DNA of 64,000 nt from Candidatus Fermentibacterota bacterium. Lineage in GTDB: Bacteria > Fermentibacterota > Fermentibacteria > Fermentibacterales > Fermentibacteraceae. The number at the start of each line of letters is the position of its first letter. The stretch's first letter is position 1. The stretch covers positions 1-64,000 of the forward strand of contig PDSZ01000001.1 in assembly GCA_002748705.1 (NCBI GenBank), read 5' to 3'. The notes beneath the pieces were generated by a model. The model saw nothing but the letters and a program-made list of their open reading frames with translations. It had not been told where the DNA came from and ran no database searches. Made by a program: the position numbers and the translations under genes. Below, piece after piece: positions 51,425 to 59,946 of the stretch.

Positions 51425-51452
51425 AAGGGGGCGGATGCAACTCCGCCCCCTT
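51425..51452 (+). terminator. Rho-independent terminator after the OmpA-family gene
   Basis: An 11-bp GC-rich stem (AAGGGGGCGGA/TCCGCCCCCTT) with a 6-base loop. It lies 27 bases before the next start codon, so the DUF1028 gene may need its own promoter or partial read-through. Confidence 0.85.
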
Positions 51453-51479
51453 ATATTGTGCCGTCACAAAGGAGGAATA

Positions 51480-52475
51480 ATGGCTGTTCTGATGCTGTGC
51501 CTGCTGTCAACTTTTTCCATTGCAGGCTATGATTCTGATACAGGTGAATGGGGTGCTGCTGTGGCATCATGTGTACCGTTCGCCTATAACTCTGTGATTT
51601 GGGGCGAAGCAGGTTCCGGAATAATTGCAACTCAGGCAATGGCCAACCACTTTTACGGTACAGAAGGGCTTGAACTTCTTGCTGCAGGGTTAACTGCAGA
51701 TTCTGTGGTTTACCTGCTCACAGAAGCTGATTCTCTCAGGGAACATCGTCAGCTGGGTATTGTTGATATGTATGGCGGTTCAGCAGGCTACACAGGATCA
51801 GAATGCATGGATTGGGCCGGTTCCATTCAGGGGCCGGAATATACCATACAGGGCAATATTCTGGCCGGTCCTCAGGTAGTGGAAGAAATGGAAAGGGCTT
51901 TTCTGTCAACGGAAGGCTATCCTCTTGCAGAGAGGCTTTATGCTGCTCTTTCTGCAGGTGAAGCTGCCGGAGGGGATGCCCGCGGCAGACAGTCTGCCGG
52001 GCTGCTTGTTGTAAGGAAGGAAAGCGGACATTCCGGAGCGACAGACAGGTTTGTTGAACTTGTAGTCAACGATAATCCTGATCCCCTTTCGGTACTCGGC
52101 GACCATCTTTATACCTGGGAGCTATACAACTGCATACCTGCATACGAAGCAGAAATTGATTTGAATCCGGTTTATGAGCAGAGAATGCTTCACATCATAG
52201 AACAGCTTGCAGAGAGGGGATCTGACAATCCTCAACTGCTTAATCTGGGAGCCTGGGAACTTGCAAGCAGAAATTATATGCTTGAGGAAGCGGTGATGAT
52301 GGCTCGAATGGCTGTGGAACTTGCTCCTGATGATGCCAATATCAGGGATACCCTTGCGGAAGCATTGTTCAGGAGAGGTGATACAGATGAAGCAATTGAA
52401 CAGGCTTCAATTGCCCATGAACTTGATCCTGATAACCGGTATTTCATTGAGCAGCTTGAAAGGTTTGCAGAGTAA
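51480..52475 (+). CDS. Secreted DUF1028 protein with TPR repeats
   Basis: 331 residues. A signal-like start (VLMLCLLSTFSIAG) leads into DUF1028 (YDSDTGEWGAAVASCVPFAYNSVIWGEAGSGIIATQA..., NILAGPQVVEEM, GGDARGRQSAGLLVV), an Ntn-hydrolase-fold family of unknown role. Residues about 245-330 are TPR helices (LLNLGAWELA, AVELAPDDANIRDTLAEAL, AHELDPDNRYF). AAAGGAGG precedes ATG 51480. The signature GDARGRQSA is intact. Confidence 0.88.
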   Translation: MAVLMLCLLSTFSIAGYDSDTGEWGAAVASCVPFAYNSVIWGEAGSGIIATQAMANHFYGTEGLELLAAGLTADSVVYLLTEADSLREHRQLGIVDMYGGSAGYTGSECMDWAGSIQGPEYTIQGNILAGPQVVEEMERAFLSTEGYPLAERLYAALSAGEAAGGDARGRQSAGLLVVRKESGHSGATDRFVELVVNDNPDPLSVLGDHLYTWELYNCIPAYEAEIDLNPVYEQRMLHIIEQLAERGSDNPQLLNLGAWELASRNYMLEEAVMMARMAVELAPDDANIRDTLAEALFRRGDTDEAIEQASIAHELDPDNRYFIEQLERFAE

Positions 52476-52699
52476 AACACCCTCCATTCCAGGTTCTATT
52501 TGACTGCTGCATGGAAGAGCCGCAGGGAACACTCACTTGTTTCAAACAACTTCCTTTTCCACAGGAGACTCACCGAACTTCTCCAGGTCATGCATGCGCT
52601 CTCCTTCCGTCCCTCCCCCCAATCCTTAGATTGCAGAAAACCCTGCTCATCTCACCGCATAAAGAGACTCTGTCTATACCGATGAATTCCAGGCGTAAG
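52476..52699. other. Intergenic stretch at the left edge of the accessory island
   Basis: No recognisable gene. Base composition begins to fall toward AT-rich from about 52.68 kb, which I take as the island boundary. Confidence 0.4.
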
Positions 52700-52761
52700 T
52701 GTACAATATGTACATCAAGTCACGCATCCCCCTTGACATACTCTGCGAGCCAAGTAATCAT
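52700..52761 (+). promoter_or_regulatory. Palindrome and promoter upstream of the DUF262-HEPN module
   Basis: A palindrome TGTACAATATGTACA (52700-52714) lies 18 bases upstream of a perfect TTGACA (52733-52738) with a 17-base spacer and AATCAT (52756-52761, four of six). The module is about 100 bases downstream. A dyad just before the -35 would suit an activator or repressor; none is encoded in the module itself. Confidence 0.5.
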
Positions 52762-52862
52762 TTCAGTACAAAAAACATATTGGCATAGACAGACTCAGTC
52801 TAATAATTGTTATGTGAACAATCCCATCGCAATAAATAAGCCTAAAGGAGAACAATATAATA

Positions 52863-54008
52863 ATGATCCCACTAGAAAAAACACCAGAAAATCTTGACAT
52901 ACTAGAGGAAGAACAAGACGATTTTTACAGTGATGACGATCTCTTTAAAATATCTTCATGGGGAGCTGATCTCAGTTTTCGAGAGTTAATAGCAAGATAT
53001 GACGAAGACGAATTAGTGAAGCCTGAATTGCAACGTCACTATGTTTGGGATAAAACTGAGGCTTCTCGATTCATTGATTCTATTTTATTGGGCTTACCTG
53101 TACCAAGCATTTTTCTTGCAAAAACAAAGGATGAAAAGTTACTTATTATTGATGGTTATCAGCGATTAATGACGGTAAGAGATTTTGTAAAAGGTATTTT
53201 CTCAAAAGACGGGAAAGTATTTAAGCTATCTAGAAGCCAGAAAATTCATGAAAGATGGCGTGGTAAAGCATTTACTGAATTAGAAGAAGACGAAAGACGA
53301 CGGATAAGAAATACAACAATTCATGCAATTATCTTTATGCAACGACATCCAATTAATGGAGATACAAGCTTATATCAAGTTTTTGAAAGAATCAACTCCA
53401 GTGGAAGAACACTGTTGCCACAGGAAATACGAAATTGTGTGTATCAAGGTCCTATAAATACATTGTTATTCGAACTTAATAGCAATCCAAAATGGCGAAC
53501 ATTGTTTGGTAAAAACGAAGTGGATGAGCGGATGAGAGACATGGAATACATTCTTCGTTTCTTTGCACTCTCAGACGAAGCTCTTTTGTACGATGACAAA
53601 TTTCCATTAAGTATATCTCTAAAAAAATACCTCAATCAGTTTATGGATAATAATAACGATATTAGTAAGATTGATGCTTTCAGAGATAGATTCAATAAGT
53701 GCATAGAATTTGCCTATAATAAGCTTTCAGACAGTGCTTTCCATAATATATCTTCAACTGGCGAAGCAAGGTTGATCGACAAATTTAGCCCAACAGTATT
53801 CGACAGCTTATTGATTTCTATTGATATCGCTTTAAAAAATGGTTTTGTCGCAGATTCTGATGAGGATTTCGTTAATAGGAAAATGAAGCTTCTGCGAAAT
53901 CCTGAGTTTCAGGAGAAGCTATCAAAAGAAACTATGCGAGTTCTTAATATACGTTATCGGATATTCAATATGTACAAAGCATTATTTGGAGACATAAAAA
54001 ATGAATAA
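52863..54008 (+). CDS. DUF262 (GmrSD N-domain-like) protein of a two-gene putative defence module
   Basis: 381 residues. The ParB/Srx-like DUF262 core is clear: VKPELQRHYVWDKTEASRFIDSILLGLPVPSIFLAK (about 52-87, core only), LLIIDGYQRLMTVRDF (DGYQR 97-101, the family's nucleotide-binding/catalytic motif) and FERINSSGRTL. DUF262 is the NTP-dependent half of type IV GmrSD restriction and of several orphan defence proteins. The HNH-type DUF1524 domain is absent. It overlaps a HEPN gene by 8 bases. AT-rich, with codon use unlike neighbours. AAAGGAG lies 12 bases before the ATG. Confidence 0.85.
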   Translation: MIPLEKTPENLDILEEEQDDFYSDDDLFKISSWGADLSFRELIARYDEDELVKPELQRHYVWDKTEASRFIDSILLGLPVPSIFLAKTKDEKLLIIDGYQRLMTVRDFVKGIFSKDGKVFKLSRSQKIHERWRGKAFTELEEDERRRIRNTTIHAIIFMQRHPINGDTSLYQVFERINSSGRTLLPQEIRNCVYQGPINTLLFELNSNPKWRTLFGKNEVDERMRDMEYILRFFALSDEALLYDDKFPLSISLKKYLNQFMDNNNDISKIDAFRDRFNKCIEFAYNKLSDSAFHNISSTGEARLIDKFSPTVFDSLLISIDIALKNGFVADSDEDFVNRKMKLLRNPEFQEKLSKETMRVLNIRYRIFNMYKALFGDIKNE

Positions 54009-54507
54009 TCAAGGCGTTAACGATATTTTAAATTCATGTTTTGAAGAGTTAAGGAATATCCAGTCGCTATTGGATGGAATTGGAGAAAAAGCTAAGCCAA
54101 CTCCCTATGTGAAAAAGTATGCTGTTATTCGAGCTACAGGTGCTATTGAAACAGGTTTTAAAAAAATAATCGCTGATAAAGTAGATGAAGATAGTCATGA
54201 GCAGGTAAAAAACTTTATCAGGAAGAAAATACGTGAATCCTCAAGCAACCCAAAACTTGGTGTTATCGAGAATATGCTAGTGGAGTTTGATGATAGATGG
54301 AGGGCTAAGTTTGACGAATTGCTTGCATTAGACGACAAACCACAACTAAAAGGATCACTATCTAAACTAGTAAGTGCTAGAAATGATTTTGCACATGGCG
54401 GTAATCCTGACGTTAGTATTGAAAATACTATTAATTATTTCAGTGATGGGCGAAAAGTCTTGGAAATCCTCGACGCTGTTGTCAATCATAACTTTGAAAA
54501 TGATTAA
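54001..54507 (+). CDS. HEPN-domain protein (RiboL-PSP / MAE-type), partner of DUF262
   Basis: 168 residues, all helical. The HEPN catalytic motif R-x4-H is present as RNDFAH (Arg127, His132), preceded by an acidic/polar helix pattern (ATGAIETGFKKII). HEPN proteins of this kind are metal-independent RNases used as toxins or abortive-infection effectors. It starts inside the end of the DUF262 gene, so the two are made together. In the pair, the DUF262 protein could sense or gate while HEPN cuts RNA; this is inference. Confidence 0.75.
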   Translation: MNNQGVNDILNSCFEELRNIQSLLDGIGEKAKPTPYVKKYAVIRATGAIETGFKKIIADKVDEDSHEQVKNFIRKKIRESSSNPKLGVIENMLVEFDDRWRAKFDELLALDDKPQLKGSLSKLVSARNDFAHGGNPDVSIENTINYFSDGRKVLEILDAVVNHNFEND

Positions 54508-54516
54508 AAATAAATC

Positions 54517-54545
54517 ACATAACAAGTCGTTTCACCGGACTCGTT
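54517..54545 (+). repeat. attC-like half site after the DUF262-HEPN module
   Basis: ACATAAC-AAGTC-GTTTCACCGGAC resembles the left half (R'' and L'') of integron attC sites. The exact complement GTTATGT occurs at 52809-52815, just before the module. The right half of the attC hairpin is missing, so this is only suggestive. Confidence 0.3.
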
Positions 54546-54591
54546 GTACTCTTACAGTATTGGACCTGATTTAAGTGCTTACAAGTGCTGA

Positions 54592-54882
54592 GAGCTGGCT
54601 TATGGTTCCAAAAACTGCTACGGTCATATAGACGAGGAAGGTATTTGGGCCAGTAATGGCGTAGATAGTGTTGCGCATGCCTATGACCCTTTTGATCTCC
54701 AGAAATGCAGAGAGTGCATTCAGTTACCAATATGCATGGGGGGCTGTGCAAAATCAGCGATTGATAAAAGTCAAACCGCTGTATTGACAGATAGCAATCT
54801 GGTTATGTGCCATGCAATATTTAGCAACATGGAAGATATGGTAAGGCTCTATCTTGAGTCATCTCGTAAGGAGAAGACATAA
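54592..54882 (+). pseudogene. C-terminal SPASM-domain remnant of a radical SAM maturase
   Basis: 96 residues remain after an in-frame TGA. CRECIQLPICMGGC fits the SPASM iron-sulfur pattern CX2CX5CX3C, with a further Cys at NLVMC. The radical SAM core (CxxxCxxC) is gone, probably removed by the event that joined it to the attC-like sequence at 54545. The stop overlaps the next ATG (TAATG), so the lost enzyme and the beta-propeller lipoprotein were once one operon. Confidence 0.75.
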
Positions 54883-55997
54883 TGAAATATGATCTGTCAG
54901 TAGCAGTTATAATATCGATGATGATACTGATTAGCTGCCAAGAATCTGCAGATAGATCCCAGGATGCGCCAAGACCTTTTGAAGCATCGCACTATGACCA
55001 GGAATACTGGATCAGCTATTTTGAGTCATCGGATAATGGCCTCTGGGAAAACGATACATTAAAGCATATTACTTACAAAAGAGAAGGTCATCTGAGTACA
55101 TCATCAGGGGAGGAAGTATCGGTATTTAGACCGTACTCAATGTGCGTATATGATGGCAATATATACATAACTGACGCTGGCGTATATCAGATTGTAGCCT
55201 TAGATGAGGGATATAGCGAACTATGGAGAGCAGGTGATCAAGGAGAAGGTCCAGGGCATTTCACAATGATGACATCACTTGCGGCTACGAAGGACTTCGT
55301 TTTAGCTCTGAACTCAGGATTAAGCCGGGTCGAAGTGTTTGACAGAGAAACAGGTGACTATTCTCACTCTTTCCAGTTCATGGGAGCAGAGGATATAATT
55401 ACGATTGATGACTCTACTGTTGCAATTGGTTCAAGAATGAACTCTGATGGAGACATTCACATTGTTGATGTCCATGGTGACATTCTTCAGTCGTTTGGGG
55501 TCACAGAAACGCTTGAGTATCACAACATACCAAGAAGCGATCTGATGAGATTAGCTTACGACAGCAATGGTAGAATATGTATCTTCAACCGCTATGAAGG
55601 ACGTTTGGCAATATATGATATTGATAGTGAAGAATGCATCTATCGAGGTAGTAGATCGTATCCCTCGGAACCAAGAGGGCCACTTAGCCTCATTTCTGAA
55701 AACGGAGAGGAAAGGCAAGTTTACTTTCCCATTGGCGGAAATGTGTTTCTTGGTTATGAAAACACTATAAATGTGGTATTGTGCAATGTAATGCAGGATA
55801 GAAGTTTTATAAGCGATCCAGAATATCTTGACTACGCACCTGTAACATTGATAGATAGATACAATTGGGAGGGGAGTTATCTTGATACATACTGCCTCCC
55901 AGATTCATGCATCAGTCATGTAACAATGCTGTCTGAGGACATGATGATAGGTCGCAACTATGCAGAAGGAGCAATAAAAGTGTTTTCTGTAGAATAA
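54882..55997 (+). CDS. 6-bladed beta-propeller lipoprotein
   Basis: 371 residues. A lipobox (ILISC, Cys about 19) marks it as a lipoprotein. The body has repeated blade motifs such as YSMCVYDGNIYITDAGVYQIVALD, GDQGEGPGHFT, LAATKDFVLALN and RVEVFD, the pattern of the 6-bladed (NHL-like) beta-propeller family of FCB bacteria. In Bacteroidota these genes cluster with SPASM radical SAM genes and small peptides. Coupled to the SPASM remnant by TAATG. The following 290 bases are very AT-rich and empty up to the attC-like hairpin. Confidence 0.8.
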   Translation: MKYDLSVAVIISMMILISCQESADRSQDAPRPFEASHYDQEYWISYFESSDNGLWENDTLKHITYKREGHLSTSSGEEVSVFRPYSMCVYDGNIYITDAGVYQIVALDEGYSELWRAGDQGEGPGHFTMMTSLAATKDFVLALNSGLSRVEVFDRETGDYSHSFQFMGAEDIITIDDSTVAIGSRMNSDGDIHIVDVHGDILQSFGVTETLEYHNIPRSDLMRLAYDSNGRICIFNRYEGRLAIYDIDSEECIYRGSRSYPSEPRGPLSLISENGEERQVYFPIGGNVFLGYENTINVVLCNVMQDRSFISDPEYLDYAPVTLIDRYNWEGSYLDTYCLPDSCISHVTMLSEDMMIGRNYAEGAIKVFSVE

Positions 55998-56186
55998 ATA
56001 CAAAAAATATGATAAAAAGAAATAAAAGTATAATATGCATACAAGAAATGGAAATGATGATGAATACGATACTATGTCAGCTAAGATGGGCAACAGCAAA
56101 AACATAATGGCGTAATAGCTAATAATAATTATATAAATATCAGTGCAATGCAGTTATGGGTTATACTATCCAAGACTGGAATTCGG

Positions 56187-56268
56187 GCGCAACAACTGAA
56201 TGAACCAGCCAAAGGCGTTTGGGTGCAGGTTCCGGTTGTAGCTGTGCAGGTTATTCAGAGCGTTAAAC
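56187..56268 (+). repeat. attC-like imperfect hairpin before the GNAT gene
   Basis: CTGAATGAACC (56196-56206) pairs with GGTTATTCAG (56249-56258) leaving one extrahelical G, a feature of attC sites. It is bounded by GCGCAAC (56187-56193) and GTTAAAC (56262-56268, a perfect GTTRRRY core). The 18-base gap from GTTAAAC to the next start codon is cassette-like. No integron integrase is in the window. Confidence 0.35.
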
Positions 56269-56286
56269 AGAAAGGAAAAGAGAAAC

Positions 56287-57081
56287 TTGATCCCTTTCAG
56301 TGAATACTACAGAAAGTATCTTGGGATTGACTCTTATCAAATAGAATCTGACCGTTTCGTTTTCCCTTCCGAAAGAAGAGCAAAATCTGTTGCCCATTTC
56401 TATGTTCATCATCTCATCTCAACCGTAATTGACGGTAGACTAATTCACTCAATATCGCCGAGATTTGCTGCTGATTTTACCAGCTTAATTGGGCAAAGCC
56501 AAGTCAAAATGGTTAACCTTACTCTATGCAGAGATATTGATGATTCATTCTTCTATCTGCTTCCACCTTTGTCATACAGTTCGAGGATTATGCGGCGTAT
56601 GACTATGGATTGTGTTGATGTATCTCAGAGCAATGAGAAGATTGATGTTTGCACAATATCTGAGAGCGACAAAAAGCTGTTTGATAAGCAATTGCTTCAA
56701 AGGGGAAAGAAATTCGCAGAGTTCATCTGGAATGAAAGACTGAAAACAATAAATTCAGGTCGATACTTTGCAGTTATTGAAGATGATAAAATTGTTTCTT
56801 CTTCGTTTGTTTCCGACATAGATAACCAGGCCGGGAATATCGTTGTGAGTACAAAACCAGAATATCGAAAAAGGGGTTATGGAAAAGCTGTTGTACTAAG
56901 AGCAGCTGAGTGGTGCATTCAAAATGGTATCCGACCGATCTATCTGGTTGACGAGGATAACACTCCCTCTGTGAGACTTGCTGAGGGACTTGGATTTACA
57001 GAGCAGGCACGAGAAGTGATTGTATCAACATATAAGAAATTTGCGTTTAACCCTTATGAGGCCTCCAGCTGTCAAGGGTAG
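56287..57081 (+). CDS. GNAT-family acetyltransferase with unrecognised N-terminal half
   Basis: 264 residues. The C-terminal half is a GNAT fold: FAVIEDDKIVSSSFVSD, NIVVSTKPEYRKRGYGKAVVLRAAEW (acetyl-CoA loop RKRGYGKA) and SVRLAEGLGF. The first 130 residues have no match I recognise. The start is TTG 56287, with AGGAAAAG upstream. It resembles the GNAT_acetyltran-like proteins often found as mobile or cassette genes. AT-rich like the rest of the island. Confidence 0.75.
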   Translation: MIPFSEYYRKYLGIDSYQIESDRFVFPSERRAKSVAHFYVHHLISTVIDGRLIHSISPRFAADFTSLIGQSQVKMVNLTLCRDIDDSFFYLLPPLSYSSRIMRRMTMDCVDVSQSNEKIDVCTISESDKKLFDKQLLQRGKKFAEFIWNERLKTINSGRYFAVIEDDKIVSSSFVSDIDNQAGNIVVSTKPEYRKRGYGKAVVLRAAEWCIQNGIRPIYLVDEDNTPSVRLAEGLGFTEQAREVIVSTYKKFAFNPYEASSCQG

Positions 57082-57367
57082 GCCAGCCCCCTGGCAGTTA
57101 GGAATTCTGCTTTACTGTATTCAGATGATCAATCTGTCTTAGTTCCCACATTCGGTTCTGCACCAAACAGTTATTAAGGATCAAGACTTGCTGGAGCAAG
57201 CCTGGAAGGTTTCCTTTCTCGTCCTGGAAACAAACCCGTGCCCTCATACCATCCCATTCAACCGCATGGCTGGACCGGTGTTCACCAGTTATCTCCGGGG
57301 TCAGGGGAGGAGCAGAACGCATGCCTGAATACCATGTCCGTTCATTCCGGGGGAGCAGAGCGGTGTT

Positions 57368-57751
57368 CTAATTGTAGCTGACAGGAAGAAACAATTGACG
57401 CTGGATAAGTCCAGAGCATCAGCATACTTCTTCAGGGTGGAAAGTGACGGAGAGTGCTTACCGCTACTCAGAGAAGATTCAAGCCTGGTAACGGCTGGAG
57501 CCTTTATCCCTGCATAATCCGGCTCAAACTGGCCACCGATTTCGGGCAAAGTTGCCAGTCATTCCGGATGAAAGTTGCCACTGATTCCGGGCAAATCCCA
57601 TGCTCTATGTAATCTCAGCCTTGCTGAGACCCGCACTCTGACAAGCTCGAAGCATTTCATGAAGCAAAGAGCATTCAGGTTCAAGAGCATCGTACGCTTC
57701 CTTGACCTTCTTGTTTGCAAGGGCTCTTTTCTTCAGTTCAGAATGATTCAT
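57368..57751 (-). pseudogene. XRE (HigA-like) antitoxin gene broken by an IS21-type end
   Basis: The 5' part reads MNHSELKKRALANKK, then AYDALEPECSLLHEMLRACQSAGLSKAEIT and stops; about 85 bases later the frame resumes AGIKAPAVTRLESSLSSGKHSPSLSTLKKYADALD. Together these are a complete helix-turn-helix antitoxin (GLTxAEI..AGIKAPAVTRLES is one HTH). The intervening bases are transposon repeats. A further frameshift near 57400 affects the last 12 residues. No toxin partner is visible. Confidence 0.8.
57515..57595 (-). mobile_element. Solitary IS21-type end (repeated transposase-binding motifs)
   Basis: On the minus strand, four tandem copies, 20-23 bases apart, of a motif like GTGGCMACTTTNNNCCGGAAT. 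Such serial repeats mark the ends of IS21-family elements. No istA or istB gene is present. The fragment lies exactly inside the helix-turn-helix of the antitoxin gene, so it inserted there, or is what remains after deletion of the element. Confidence 0.7.
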
Positions 57752-57819
57752 TGTTGAGCATCTTTTTCTTTCTGAGAATTTCTATTTTCATAATTATATC
57801 TGGCTAATAAAATTAGATG

Positions 57820-59064
57820 CTATTTAGTTATCATATCTTTATATGTCTTAGTAGCCTCTGAATTAAGTTTATTCATGGCATTAATCAAATCATTACAGTC
57901 TATTAATATGTTGGCATACTTTTTAAGCATGCATCCCAGAGCGCTGTTTACTCTATCAGCTCCTACTTGTTCGCTAAGCTCCCACAGGGCAAGTGATGAC
58001 TTGCAATATGCGAGCAACCATAAGTTCTTATCTAAAAGAGTAGTTTCTGAGACAGGAGCTAATTTGTGTCTGTGACTGTGTACTAAATCTGCTCTATGAT
58101 CTATAACTTCTTTAACTGCATGTATACCCAGTATTTCAGCTGTAATTCTATATGCGCTATATTCTGCTAAACCCTCATGAATCCAAGGTGTTGCGAACAT
58201 ATCACTCATTAGAACATTTCCCCAATAGTAGTGACTTATCTCATGGGAAAGTCCCATTACCCAATCTGTCATTTCCTTTTCATTCAGCTGTATCACATTT
58301 TGATACTTCTCCAAGGGAAGCAGCAGGTTAAAACCACTGCTTGTGGCATTTGCAAACTCATCAAACACTATTGATAGAGTCTCTGGATATTCACAATTGA
58401 ATATTCTGCAAAGAGCTGCTATTATTTTTCTTGCATATTTATCGATAGACTTGCTGATAGTGAAACTGTAAACAGAACCTGGTATGTACATCTTAATATC
58501 CCTATATTGGAAGCTGCTGCAATACCTTACAAATCCACTGCACTCAATTAGTGTTGGTGTAGGCATATTCGAGATGTACCTTGAAACAGACATTACCCCA
58601 GCTATTTCATCAGTTGATCTATCAAAAAGCAAATTATGATCAGATACATTTAACCAATATAGTGTTACAAAGTGAGGGGAAAAGACCCCACTGGTAGTTG
58701 GTACTATTATTGACTCAGGTTTAACCACAAACTTCTCATCAAACTGATATGAATAAAGGATCTTAGCGTGTATTTCCTGATCAATCTTAACTCCTTTTAA
58801 GGACAATACAAGAAATGGGCCGAACTTCCACTTTGCCACTTGAGTCGAGTTAATTATAGTTTTCTTTACTTTCACTGATGGATTGATAATTAAGTATAGA
58901 TTAGCAGCTGTGCCACGCACTGTTATAATTTCACAGAGTATATTTGCTATATGATCATCACTAATATCTATGTATAGATTATATGTGAGTTCTTTTGATG
59001 CAACAACACCCCTGCTTTTCCATCTTTTGTATAGCCAATTCACTAATTTTGATACAACAGTCAT
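57820..59064 (-). CDS. Gluzincin metallopeptidase, M1-like
   Basis: 414 residues. The zinc motif is complete: HEISH (His274, Glu275, His278) and the third ligand Glu297 in WIHEGLAEY, spaced exactly H-E-x2-H-x18-E as in gluzincins. Residues 1-200 are beta-rich and could be the M1 N-terminal domain. There is no signal peptide or TM helix, so it is probably cytoplasmic. The aminopeptidase GxMEN motif is not evident. AT-rich, different in style from the core genes. The start at 59064 lacks a strong Shine-Dalgarno. Confidence 0.8.
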   Translation of the reverse strand: MTVVSKLVNWLYKRWKSRGVVASKELTYNLYIDISDDHIANILCEIITVRGTAANLYLIINPSVKVKKTIINSTQVAKWKFGPFLVLSLKGVKIDQEIHAKILYSYQFDEKFVVKPESIIVPTTSGVFSPHFVTLYWLNVSDHNLLFDRSTDEIAGVMSVSRYISNMPTPTLIECSGFVRYCSSFQYRDIKMYIPGSVYSFTISKSIDKYARKIIAALCRIFNCEYPETLSIVFDEFANATSSGFNLLLPLEKYQNVIQLNEKEMTDWVMGLSHEISHYYWGNVLMSDMFATPWIHEGLAEYSAYRITAEILGIHAVKEVIDHRADLVHSHRHKLAPVSETTLLDKNLWLLAYCKSSLALWELSEQVGADRVNSALGCMLKKYANILIDCNDLINAMNKLNSEATKTYKDMITK

Positions 59065-59174
59065 TGCATATCCAGTGTCTGTGGGCGCATCATATTATGC
59101 GACCATTTCTCGAACCAAATGAACTACTGCACGCAATACCATCCGCATGCAAGATTGAAGCACAGGAGTTTTGG

Positions 59175-59252
59175 TCAACTCTTCATTGTGAAGTCTTCGA
59201 TTTCCACAGAGTCAAATCCTTCAACCTGGATCGGGTCATTCAGAAATTCCAT
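59175..59252 (-). CDS. Possible 25-residue peptide upstream of the metallopeptidase
   Basis: MEFLNDPIQVEGFDSVEIEDFTMKS, acidic, preceded by AGGAAGAAGG 6 bases before the ATG, a better ribosome-binding site than that of the peptidase 110 bases further on. A small hairpin lies at 59126-59150 in between. It could be a leader peptide or a short precursor. Too short to be sure. Confidence 0.3.
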   Translation of the reverse strand: MEFLNDPIQVEGFDSVEIEDFTMKS

Positions 59253-59946
59253 AATTTACCTTCTTCCTGCTAAATATGACACCTTTCCAATCAATTTCCT
59301 AGTATCTAATTGCAAAAGTTAATGCTATGCGCTATATTTGATAAGGATGTTGTATACTCATTGATGAGGCTTCATGGCATACAAATCGGCCCCCACAGAC
59401 CTTTCGGAAGAGATCAGCACTGGAGCAAAACATCTGCTCCGGCAGGGCATAACAGCATCTTTGCACCAGAAGCAGGATTATTCCCATGGCTGCTGATGGA
59501 GCGGGTAATAATGAGATTGCCCGGGCTCTCGGAGTTCACCCCGGTGCTGTCAGCAAGTGGCGTGTAAGGTTCTTCAAGAACAGCATGAACCAGACGCCTG
59601 TCAGGGAACAATGTAGAGGTTAACGGCAGTGGTTACGCTGATTGTTCTGAATACTGCCACCTGCCCCATAAGCTGAATCATTTATCAAGACAGAAAATAC
59701 TGAATGTGTGGCTGATTCACCTGCCGCCGGGGAATTAACCCGGTTCAGCTCCTGATCGTGGTATAACTTGTGGATATGTTCGCCTTCAATGGTTCAGATG
59801 GTTTTTTGCCATTGAAATACAGTGCTGTGTCCACACCTTCTGCATTAAGTCATGTACGCAGAATACGGAAGAACCCTTGCTTTTTTATTGTCTTGTAGCT
59901 GAATGTGCCGGACAGCGGATTTTTCAGAGTTACAGTTGTTGCCTGA
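59253..59946. other. Gene-poor right edge of the accessory island
   Basis: Apart from the IS630-type fragment (59450-59623) I find no feature. The last 300 bases before the membrane-protein gene have no open frame of note. Confidence 0.4.
59450..59623 (+). pseudogene. N-terminal remnant of an IS630-family transposase
   Basis: The frame reads RIIPMAADGAGNNEIARALGVHPGAVSKWRVRFFKN, the helix-turn-helix opening of IS630-type transposases (IILLAAEGxSNxEIARxLGVxxxTVxxWRxRF), then stops at 59621-59623. The DDE domain is absent. Confidence 0.7.

Noticed and set aside
57098..57322. 74-residue minus-strand frame between the GNAT gene and the antitoxin relic
   Set aside because: No recognisable domain or Shine-Dalgarno; kept out as probable chance in a relic region.
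52676..57600. CRISPR array in the accessory island
   Set aside because: The only serial repeats (57515-57595) are about 21 bases apart with no spacers and fit IS21 ends, not a CRISPR.
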